Source: Planctomycetota bacterium
GTDB taxonomy: Bacteria > Planctomycetota > Phycisphaerae > Phycisphaerales > SM1A02
Length of the DNA stretch: 5,671 bases
Assembly: GCA_027295435.1 (NCBI GenBank)
Contig: JAPUKX010000086.1
Coordinates: 1 to 5,671 of the forward strand
Direction: 5' to 3'
Below, piece after piece: positions 1-5,004 of the stretch (position 1 is its first letter; every line of letters starts with the position of its first letter). The notes beneath the pieces were generated by a model. It did no database searches, was not told where the DNA came from, and saw only the letters and a program-made list of their open reading frames with translations. Made by a program: the position numbers and the translations under genes.

Positions 1-546
1 TCCTACATAACTTGAAAAAACCAAGCCCGATCCATCAGGCTTGAGTTTCGCTACAAAAGCGTTTTGGGTTCCGTAGAACCCGCCACCCGAGCCCTTGTAT
101 TCAGTCTGGAATGCCCCCTCGGTGACCGGGAATCCGGGACCACATCGACCGGCCACATAGACATAACCTTTTGCGTCGACCTCGACGGCATAGGCTCGGT
201 CATAGTTCGGCCCGCCAAGGTAGGTCGACCAGACCAGTTTTCCCGTTGGACTGAGTTTGGCGACAAAGGCATCGCAGTTGCCGTGCCCGCCCAGCGCGTT
301 GCCGCCCTCCGTAAATTTCCGGGCATACACACCCGCCGTGGTGGGAAAGTCCTTGGATGCCGTCCCTCCCACCACATAAACATTGCCTCGGTTATCAACA
401 CACACATCTCGGGCATGGTCCCACATGCTTCCTCCCAGGTAGGTTGAGAAGGAAAGCTCATACTGTTCTTCTGCCGCCGAGGGCGAACTCCACGACGCTA
501 CGAAAACGAAACTCCACGCAAACGCATATTGAGATCTTCTTTGCAT
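1..546 (-). CDS. Secreted SBBP beta-propeller repeat protein, 5' part
   Basis: The frame is open from an ATG at 546 to the window edge (182 codons, no stop), so the C-terminal part lies outside. Residues 1-25 look like a signal peptide: MQRR start, hydrophobic stretch, S-A-A cleavage site before EEQYE. Mature sequence carries SBBP (seven-bladed beta-propeller) repeats. STYLGG at 34-39 is followed by a D-x-x-GNVYVVG strand at 51-60, DFPTTAG at 66-72 and DAFVAKLSPTG at 92-102. The cycle then repeats with STYLGG at 107-112, GYVYVAG at 127-133, AFQ at 145-147 and NAFVAKLKPDG at 162-172. SBBP proteins are exported, repeat-rich surface or secreted proteins; no catalytic function can be assigned. 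AGGA lies nine bases before the ATG, supporting this start. It begins only 19 bases after the stop of the upstream membrane-protein gene, so the two probably share a transcript. Family membership is clear; role is unknown. Confidence 0.9.
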   Translation of the reverse strand, partial: MQRRSQYAFAWSFVFVASWSSPSAAEEQYELSFSTYLGGSMWDHARDVCVDNRGNVYVVGGTASKDFPTTAGVYARKFTEGGNALGGHGNCDAFVAKLSPTGKLVWSTYLGGPNYDRAYAVEVDAKGYVYVAGRCGPGFPVTEGAFQTEYKGSGGGFYGTQNAFVAKLKPDGSGLVFSSYVG

Positions 547-565
547 TGCCGCATTTCCTAATTGA

Positions 566-1273
566 TCATTCAAGAGCCGAACCGGTGATTGAATGGCATT
601 CCGTTGAGCCAAGTATCTGGACCATGCTATGCGGATTTCCGTGTAGCCCGGCGATTGCCGTCTCCGATGCGCGCTCCATGGCGCGTTGATCTTCGATCCA
701 GGCGGTAACTATGATGACAATTACCGCGACCACCAAAGTGAGCCACTGTGCGATCGACATCTTCTCGTCCCGACGTGTGACGCGTGTCATCTTGCCGACC
801 AGCCAATGTTCCTGGCGAAAACGATAACGGTTGGCGAGGACCGCGGCGACAAGCATATAAGCGCCGATCTCCCATGGTCCGGTTGCCAGGAACACAGCCA
901 GGTTCGGCGGCAGTGCCTGCGGCCGCGGATTGCTAAAGGAATTCGTGCCGAGGAAGATCCCGAAGAGCATGAAGTTCCCGAGGCCGAGAAGATATGCAAG
1001 GGACAGGCGGTGAATCGCCAAGAGTGAGAGAAGCGGAACGACGACGAATGCAATCACACCGTTCCAAATGAGCGCCAGCAGCAACACGCCGACGTTTTCC
1101 GGCAGCAGATCGGAGACGAACCCCGCGCCGGTCTTGCCACGCAGCACGCCCTCAGGCAGCAGGAAATAGCCGATCGCCCAAGCGAGATACATGCAGACTA
1201 GGCCGGTGGTCAAGCTGCTAACGATGCGGCGGAGAAGTTTGTCGCTTTGTAGCCAGTCGATGAGCATGGTCAT
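566..1273 (-). CDS. Integral membrane protein, possibly SpoIIM-like
   Basis: A 235-residue protein from the ATG at 1273. A second in-frame ATG two codons later is equally possible. The frame could run back to a TTG at 1375, but that adds 34 residues of low-complexity character encoded by the conserved leader element, so I reject it. No clear Shine-Dalgarno is visible. About five hydrophobic segments can be seen: roughly residues 19-39, 57-83, 88-109, 124-147 and 173-192. A charged stretch (RYRFRQEHWLVGKMTRVTRR) separates the last two. The pattern of P-E-N before a helix, then G-x-N in a loop, then GPWEIGAYMLVAA weakly resembles the SpoIIM/DUF95 family, in which a G-P/I-x-E helix is typical. 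This is a family-level guess only. The C-terminal 40 residues are soluble. It is followed after 19 bases by the SBBP gene, suggesting a membrane plus surface-protein operon. It is preceded by leader copy A. Confidence 0.75.
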   Translation of the reverse strand: MTMLIDWLQSDKLLRRIVSSLTTGLVCMYLAWAIGYFLLPEGVLRGKTGAGFVSDLLPENVGVLLLALIWNGVIAFVVVPLLSLLAIHRLSLAYLLGLGNFMLFGIFLGTNSFSNPRPQALPPNLAVFLATGPWEIGAYMLVAAVLANRYRFRQEHWLVGKMTRVTRRDEKMSIAQWLTLVVAVIVIIVTAWIEDQRAMERASETAIAGLHGNPHSMVQILGSTECHSITGSALE

Positions 1274-1307
1274 TTCAATTGTTCTACTGATCGATAAGGT
1301 CAGTGAG

Positions 1308-1320
1308 GTGTTGATCGAGT
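1308..1320 (-). repeat. Start-proximal conserved box, copy A
   Basis: The minus-strand box ACTCGATCAACAC lies 34 bases before the ATG at 1273. It matches 12 of 13 bases of the box at 4365-4377, which sits 38 bases before the GGDEF-EAL start. The shared spacing to two unrelated start codons suggests a promoter element, an operator or a continuation of the conserved leader. I cannot decide which. Confidence 0.45.
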
Positions 1321-1488
1321 TCCTGTGTGTAGATAAACGTATCAGAGTAACCTTTTGATTTTCCTTAGCCGACAATTTCCATTTGCCCTTCGCCCGGCTC
1401 CACCGCCGAGCTTTCTGAGCAGGAGTGGAACGCTCCCATCCGGAAACGAAAGTCGCAGTCGTCTGCTTCTAGGATATCTGTCTTTGAC

Positions 1489-1526
1489 GTTGACGGTAGT
1501 CAACTACCTAGCTGTCAGCTACCTAG
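1489..1526 (-). repeat. Hairpin and 15-base-period direct repeat in leader A
   Basis: A perfect 6-base stem GUUGAC-UACC-GUCAAC (1489-1504, minus-strand RNA) abuts two copies of CTACCTAG (plus-strand reading) at 1504-1511 and 1519-1526, separated by seven bases. This lies in the part of copy A that copy B lacks. It could be an added regulatory stem or a protein-binding site. The pairing is certain; function is unknown. Confidence 0.4.
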
Positions 1527-1549
1527 TGGACACCCAGCAAGGTGAGCAT
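1523..1549 (-). CDS. Possible 8-codon leader peptide
   Basis: Inside the copy A insertion, ATG at 1549 opens a mini-frame MLTLLGVH ending in TAG at 1525-1523. A purine run GGAGAGAGA lies directly before the ATG and could serve as a ribosome-binding site, although the spacing is short. Three of the eight codons are leucine. Copy B has no equivalent. Such a short frame can easily arise by chance, so this is a weak candidate for an upstream regulatory ORF. Confidence 0.15.
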   Translation of the reverse strand: MLTLLGVH

Positions 1550-1687
1550 TCTCTCTCCGCCTTGAAATCGCCAACATCTGGCCTATGCGACCGAGTCCTG
1601 CCGCAAGCCGCCGACCTGGAGGCCCTTTCGGACCGCTTGGTCAGCTGCGCCGCCTCATCGAGATAACAGCACGGGAATGAACCGGCG

Positions 1688-1804
1688 TCCGTAGGCCTTG
1701 TTGACTCCCGGCGCGCCGGGATCCATGTCGAGGATCGACTTCTCCATCGGGCCGTGTTGGCGGACTCGATCCACCCATTGGCCGGGCATCCCCATCAAGG
1801 CGGT
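1688..1804 (-). mobile_element. Fragment of an IS1380-type transposase
   Basis: The minus-strand translation contains ALMGMPGQWVDRV, a short basic linker, then SILDMD and a YG seven to eight residues on. From memory of the IS1380 family, the region around its first catalytic aspartate reads approximately GxW-I/V-D-x-V, then I-V-LDMD-SS, then YG. The spacing and order fit, and the LDMD motif is the catalytic part. Only about 39 residues are recognisable, and the sequence departs from the family right after YG. No complete transposase or terminal inverted repeats are seen. I take it as a remnant joined in frame to dockerin-like sequence. The match is by memory, so confidence is moderate. Confidence 0.45.
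1706..1721. repeat. 16-base perfect palindrome
   Basis: TCCCGGCGCGCCGGGA is a perfect inverted repeat with no spacer. It lies within the transposase remnant. With no loop it is more likely a DNA site or coincidence than an RNA hairpin. Confidence 0.5.
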
Positions 1805-2052
1805 GAGCAGCGCCAGCAGATCGAGAATGCCCACGATACTGTCGCCGTTGATATCGCCAAGTATGGAGACCTCCACGGTGAAGTTGAATGCGGATTCACC
1901 GGCGATGAAGTCGTCGGCCATATCGAACGCGTCGGCGGCCAACCGCCGGGCGGTGGATTGAAGGCGATTCGCAGCTCCATGGCACAATCGACTTCGACAT
2001 TGACAAGAACGCGGATGCTTGAAGCGTCCGCGCTGGCGGTCAATGTGGGCAA
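1790..2052 (-). pseudogene. Decayed secreted-protein C-terminus with dockerin-like motif
   Basis: In one minus frame the sequence reads FTVEVSILGDINGDSIVGILDLLALL (residues split here for brevity; core at 1858-1800). GDINGDSIV followed by LDLLALL is a typical calcium-binding loop and helix of dockerin type I, as seen at the C-termini of many planctomycete secreted proteins. The upstream part fits better in another frame, where ASSIRVLVNVEVDCAMELRIAFNP (about 2028-1957) has the alternating beta-strand look of an extracellular domain. This implies a frameshift near 1950. That frame meets a stop (TAG) just before 2052, and no start or long domain precedes it. Only one dockerin repeat is visible, and it runs straight into transposase-like sequence. 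I call it a relic rather than a gene. Confidence 0.55.
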
Positions 2053-2065
2053 AGGCCAGGCCTAC

Positions 2066-2092
2066 CCCCGGCTGAGCGTTGATCGGCCGAGG
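2066..2092 (-). terminator. Hairpin just after the GGDEF-EAL stop
   Basis: Minus-strand CCUCGGC (2092-2086) pairs with GCCGGGG (2072-2066), seven pairs with one U-G, loop of 13 bases. It begins two bases after the stop codon of the GGDEF-EAL gene. No U-run follows, so it is not a canonical intrinsic terminator. It may stabilise the 3' end or be incidental. Confidence 0.25.
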
Positions 2093-2094
2093 AC

Positions 2095-4326
2095 TCAGAC
2101 CGTCTCGCGGGCCAGGTACTTGCGGTCGATGATCGCCTCGGCCTCGGAGGCGCTGAGCGGCTTCGAGAATAGGTAGCCCTGGCCGTAGTCGCAGTCCAGG
2201 GCGAGGAGCTGGGCCAGTTGCTCGGGCGTCTCAATGCCCTCCGCGGTCACCTTCATGTCCAGACTGTGGGCCAGGGTCACGATGGTGTGGACGAACGCGG
2301 CGTACTCCCGGTTGGGTCCCATGGTCGTGACAAACGCGCGGTCGATCTTGAGCACATCAAGTGGGAATTTGTGCAGACAGCTCAACGACGACAGGCCGGT
2401 GCCGAAGTCGTCCATGTGCAACTCGATACCCAACTGCTTGAGCTGCCGCAGCACCTCGATGATGTGCTCGGGATTGTCCATGATCACGCTTTCGGTGATC
2501 TCCAGTTTCAACTGCGGGCCGTCAATGCCCGTGGTCCGTAGAAGGCGCCGCACCTCCTGCACGAATCCCGGCTCCGCCACCTCCCGCTTGGAGACGTTGA
2601 CGCTGATTGATAGCGCGCGTTCGGGAGGCAGTTGCGCGTTCCATGCTTGCAACTGCATGCAGGCCTCGCGCAGCACCCACCGGCCGATGGGGACAATCAG
2701 GCGGGTCTCCTCGGCTACAGGGATGAACTCGGCGGGGGGAACGGTGCCGCGGTCGGGGTGTTTCCAACGGATGAGGGCCTCGAAACTGCTGATTTGCTGG
2801 GTGGCCAGATCCACGATCGGTTGGTAAACAAGCTGAAACTGTCCTTGCTCGATCGCGGCGCGAAGCTCGTTTTCCAACTGCAACCGAGCCATGGCCTCGG
2901 TGTGCATGGCCTCGTCGAAGACCTCGTGACGGGCCTTGCCCGCCACCTTGGCCCGGTACATGGCGGTGTCGGCGTCTCGCAGCAGGTGCTCGGCCATCTT
3001 GTGCTCGCCCTGATCCAGTGCAATCCCGATGCTGGCGCTGATGACCACCTCCTGCCCTCGCAGCTTAAACGGCACAGACAACTGTTTTTGGAGCCGTTCC
3101 GCGACGACCACGGCGTCGCTTGGTTTGCTGAGGCCGTCGAGGAGGATGACGAACTCGTCGCCGCCAAGGCGGGACGTGGTGTCCTTGTCGATGCGCACGA
3201 CGGTATCCAAACCGCGCAGACATGTGACGAACCGTTGTGCGGCCTGGACAAGCAGTTCATCACCCACAATGTGCCCGAGGCTGTCGTTGATCACTTTGAA
3301 GTTGTCGATATCCAAGAAGAGTACGGCGTACAGATAGCCCGATTGCCTCTTCCCACGCTCAAGGCACTGCCCCAGGCGATCCAAGAGCAACGCCCGATTG
3401 GGCAGGTCCGTGAGCGTGTCGTGTAAGGCATCGTGCCGAAGTCGTTCCTCGATCTGGTGACGTACGGCGGCTTCCCGCTCAAGCCGCTCTTTTTGGTGCT
3501 CAAGCTCCGCCGTGCGTTCCCACACCTTGAACGTGAGAGTTTCTTTCTGGCGCTCGAGCTCCGCCGTGCGTTCCCGCACGTTGGCCTTGAGCGTTTCGAC
3601 GAAGCGGGCCAGCATTTCGCCGAGCGTCTTGAGCTCGGCCGGTCCCCCATGGTCTAGGTTCGGCAACGTTTCCTGCCCTGCAATGGCGTTGATGGCCGCG
3701 TCGGCCAGCACTTGCACCGGTCGAACCAGGCGGCGCATCGTCCAATGCCGAACACGCTCGATGACGGCCAGATAGAGGAGGCAGATCACGCCGATGGTGA
3801 GCATGATGAATCTGCGGTGCCGAGCCAGGGCTTGAGCAGAGCTTTCGGCCGCGCTGACAGCGCTGCGCTCAAGTTCACTGAGGCGTTGCAGGTACTGCTC
3901 AGCGGTGGCACGGAGCTGGATAAGGTGATTTGTCACTGCCTGCCCGGAGGCGAGGCCGGCCGCAATCTCTTGGCTCTGGTCGATCATCTTTCTCAACGGC
4001 TCGAGCGCCCCATCCACGGGTGCGATATCCACAATCAGCGATGCGTGACGAAGCCCAATGAGATCAGCGAGGCATCGCTCGATGCCCCGGTCCACGATCA
4101 CGAAGCTCTCATGGGGCGAATCGACGGTGAGCGTGTCGATCGCGTCCCGCAGTTCCTGGCCGTAGCTGGCGAGTGTCTCGATCTGCTGCTGCTGCTCGGA
4201 CGCCTTTGCCGACTGCTGGGCTGCCTGCTCCAGCCCTACCAGCAGGATGCCGACGGCCAGGGCCAGGCCAATGGCGCCGGCGATGGCCACGAACAGGATG
4301 ACAGAAACGTGACTTTGGATTTTCAT
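2095..4326 (-). CDS. Membrane-anchored HAMP-GGDEF-EAL cyclic-di-GMP enzyme
   Basis: A complete 743-residue protein. TM1 is about residues 7-31, a periplasmic helical sensor about 32-171, TM2 about 172-190 and a HAMP-like linker about 191-250 (RRLVRPVQVLADA). A coiled coil with an 18-residue repeat (ERTAELE-x-QKE at 252 and 270) follows to about 297. GGDEF domain is about 298-470: metal aspartate in LDIDNFK (D339), RLGGDEF with intact GGDEF at 388-392. EAL domain is about 485-735: FEALIRW with E516, N577 in SVNVS, E609 in LEITES, D639-D640 in DDFGTG, K660 in LKIDR, E696 in AEGIET and Q716 in YGQGYLF. All main catalytic residues of both domains are present, so diguanylate cyclase and phosphodiesterase activities are both possible; which dominates cannot be told. 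An RxxD (371-374) lies 13 residues before GGDEF instead of the usual five. The start ATG at 4326 precedes TM1 correctly but has no clear Shine-Dalgarno. Preceded by leader copy B. Confidence 0.96.
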   Translation of the reverse strand: MKIQSHVSVILFVAIAGAIGLALAVGILLVGLEQAAQQSAKASEQQQQIETLASYGQELRDAIDTLTVDSPHESFVIVDRGIERCLADLIGLRHASLIVDIAPVDGALEPLRKMIDQSQEIAAGLASGQAVTNHLIQLRATAEQYLQRLSELERSAVSAAESSAQALARHRRFIMLTIGVICLLYLAVIERVRHWTMRRLVRPVQVLADAAINAIAGQETLPNLDHGGPAELKTLGEMLARFVETLKANVRERTAELERQKETLTFKVWERTAELEHQKERLEREAAVRHQIEERLRHDALHDTLTDLPNRALLLDRLGQCLERGKRQSGYLYAVLFLDIDNFKVINDSLGHIVGDELLVQAAQRFVTCLRGLDTVVRIDKDTTSRLGGDEFVILLDGLSKPSDAVVVAERLQKQLSVPFKLRGQEVVISASIGIALDQGEHKMAEHLLRDADTAMYRAKVAGKARHEVFDEAMHTEAMARLQLENELRAAIEQGQFQLVYQPIVDLATQQISSFEALIRWKHPDRGTVPPAEFIPVAEETRLIVPIGRWVLREACMQLQAWNAQLPPERALSISVNVSKREVAEPGFVQEVRRLLRTTGIDGPQLKLEITESVIMDNPEHIIEVLRQLKQLGIELHMDDFGTGLSSLSCLHKFPLDVLKIDRAFVTTMGPNREYAAFVHTIVTLAHSLDMKVTAEGIETPEQLAQLLALDCDYGQGYLFSKPLSASEAEAIIDRKYLARETV
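3503..3575 (-). repeat. 54-base internal repeat encoding coiled-coil units
   Basis: The 19-base stretch agctccgccgtgcgttccc (plus reading) occurs at 3503-3521 and 3557-3575, exactly 54 bases apart. It encodes the repeated ERTAELE segment of the signalling coiled coil between HAMP and GGDEF. Near-identity at DNA level suggests a fairly recent tandem duplication of an 18-residue unit. Confidence 0.8.
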
Positions 4327-4364
4327 AGAGTCTCAGCGATCTGTGCGCGGGCACCGGGATTGGC

Positions 4365-4377
4365 GTGTCGATCGAGT
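4365..4377 (-). repeat. Start-proximal conserved box, copy B
   Basis: The minus-strand box ACTCGATCGACAC lies 38 bases before the ATG of the GGDEF-EAL gene. It matches 12 of 13 bases of the box at 1308-1320 before the membrane-protein gene. This copy contains the palindrome TCGATCGA. Confidence 0.45.
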
Positions 4378-4466
4378 CAGTGCGCGGGGCGAGGCAAGCT
4401 GGGTGGCGCGTCGCTGCGGTCCGCCCGTCGAGCGCCGTTATCGGCCATCCTGGTCAGCGACTTGAC

Positions 4467-4644
4467 GCAAGCGACATTTCCCATATGACCTTCGCCCGAC
4501 TCCACTGCCGAGCTTTCCGAGCACGAGTGTTACACGCCCCCCGGAAACCCAAGTTCCAGTCGCTTGCTTCTGTCCGGAATCGACGGTCACAGGCCGAGTC
4601 CTGCCCCAAGACGGCGGCCTGGAGGCCCTTTCGGGCCGCTTGGG
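4467..4644 (-). promoter_or_regulatory. Candidate structured leader RNA, copy B
   Basis: The compact copy of the element. Block 1 (minus 4644-4593) has an outer stem CCCAAG/CUUGGG (4639-4644 with 4605-4610) enclosing GGCCC-GAAA-GGGCC (4624-4637), a GNRA-capped hairpin. Block 2 (minus 4571-4467) is closed by a perfect nine-base stem GCAAGCGAC/GUCGCUUGC (4559-4567 with 4467-4475). On this stacks GUUUCC/GGAAAU (4543-4548 with 4476-4481). Inside are GGGC/GCUC (4536-4539 with 4519-4522) and the hairpin CUCGGC-AGUGGA-GUCGGG (4495-4512). A linker of about 20 bases joins the blocks. The element ends about 140 bases before the GGDEF-EAL start codon and is in the same sense. Alternatives are a small RNA or an interspersed structured repeat. 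ORFs through it have no protein-like features and copies A and B diverge at all codon positions. Confidence 0.6.
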
Positions 4645-4806
4645 AAGGGGTAGGGACAGATTGACATCGCAGACCCCTCGTCGTTTGTTGGGTTGGTGAG
4701 CGGTTCGCACCTGTCATATCGACGCCGACCCGGCGGTCGCGCTGCGAGTGACGAATGATTGTGTGTGGAAGATACCCGCTCGCTCAGGACCCGGCGGCTC
4801 GCTGCT

Positions 4807-4838
4807 GATACCTCGATGCCCTGATGCCTTGATGTCTT
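4807..4838. repeat. Four tandem 8-base repeats
   Basis: Plus-strand units GATACCTC, GATGCCCT, GATGCCTT and GATGTCTT follow one another without gaps. They lie just downstream (minus sense) of the dockerin-like remnant's stop. This is a simple-sequence repeat; no role is evident. Confidence 0.65.
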
Positions 4839-4842
4839 CTTC

Positions 4843-4994
4843 CTACGGACACGGCCCCCAGTTCGCCAGCCCGCCGCGGCGGGTCAGCAGGTCGAGGATG
4901 CCGCCGGTCCCGTCGGCCAGATCGCTTACGAACACCGGCCCCGCTGCCCTAGCAGGATTCCCAGGTCGTCAATCGGCACGCTGGAAAGCCATGG
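4843..4994 (-). pseudogene. Decayed dockerin-like C-terminus, second copy
   Basis: One minus frame reads VSDLADGTGGILDLL, a short arginine/glycine stretch, then LANWGPCP and a TAG stop at 4845-4843. The LDLL helix and the terminal WGPCP are typical of planctomycete dockerin ends, but the calcium loop (DLADGTGG) is degenerate and the frame is closed by TGA at 4971-4969. A second frame just upstream reads VPIDDLGILLGQRG (4985-4935 region), which also has a dockerin-helix look, so a frameshifted two-repeat dockerin is plausible. No gene body precedes it: the PilZ gene ends at 5005. I take it as a relic. Confidence 0.4.
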
Positions 4995-5004
4995 CACCGC
5001 ACCA

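Larger units (their letters stand above)
1367..1640 (-). promoter_or_regulatory. Candidate structured leader RNA, copy A
   Basis: Two blocks are homologous to copy B at 4467-4644. Block 1 (minus 1640-1590) has about 45 of 51 bases identical. It forms a hairpin GGUCC-GAAA-GGGCC (1621-1634) inside an outer CAAG/CUUG stem (1636-1639 with 1604-1607). Block 2 (minus 1470-1367) forms a closing stem (1458-1464 with 1367-1373, one A-G mismatch). Inner pairings are GUUUCC/GGAAAU (1442-1447 with 1375-1380), GAGC/GCUC (1432-1435 with 1417-1420) and a hairpin CUCGGC-GGUGGA-GCCGGG (1393-1410). Differences from copy B are compensatory or become G-U pairs only on the minus strand, the sense of the downstream genes. 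Copy A carries about 90 extra bases between the blocks. No gene fits here. It may be a cis-regulatory RNA, a small RNA, or an interspersed structured repeat. I do not recognise a known riboswitch core. Confidence 0.55.

Noticed and set aside
64..447. Plus- and minus-strand ORFs of about 130 codons at the left end
   Set aside because: They are shadows of the SBBP frame, which has a signal peptide and repeated family motifs.
1274..1375. Extension of the membrane protein to the TTG at 1375
   Set aside because: The added 34 residues are encoded by leader sequence and have no membrane-protein character; ATG at 1273 fits the first hydrophobic segment better.
2218..4488. Long plus-strand ORFs opposite the GGDEF-EAL gene
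   Set aside because: Antisense shadows in GC-rich DNA of a gene with intact catalytic motifs.
4467..4567. Nine-base inverted ends as terminal repeats of a small mobile element
   Set aside because: No target-site duplication is seen, homology continues beyond the inverted ends in both directions, and the ends differ between copies by compensatory change, which fits an RNA stem better.
4467..4644. Known cyclic-di-GMP or cobalamin riboswitch
   Set aside because: The conserved core sequences I know for these classes are not visible; a covariance-model search would be needed to settle it.
4660..4670. TTGACA-like -35 box on the plus strand
   Set aside because: It points away from every supported gene and no fitting -10 box was seen.
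4438..4717. Two overlapping minus-strand ORFs of 87-90 codons across leader copy B
   Set aside because: Compositionally odd, no domain features, no matching frame kept in copy A, and the sequence is better explained by RNA stems.
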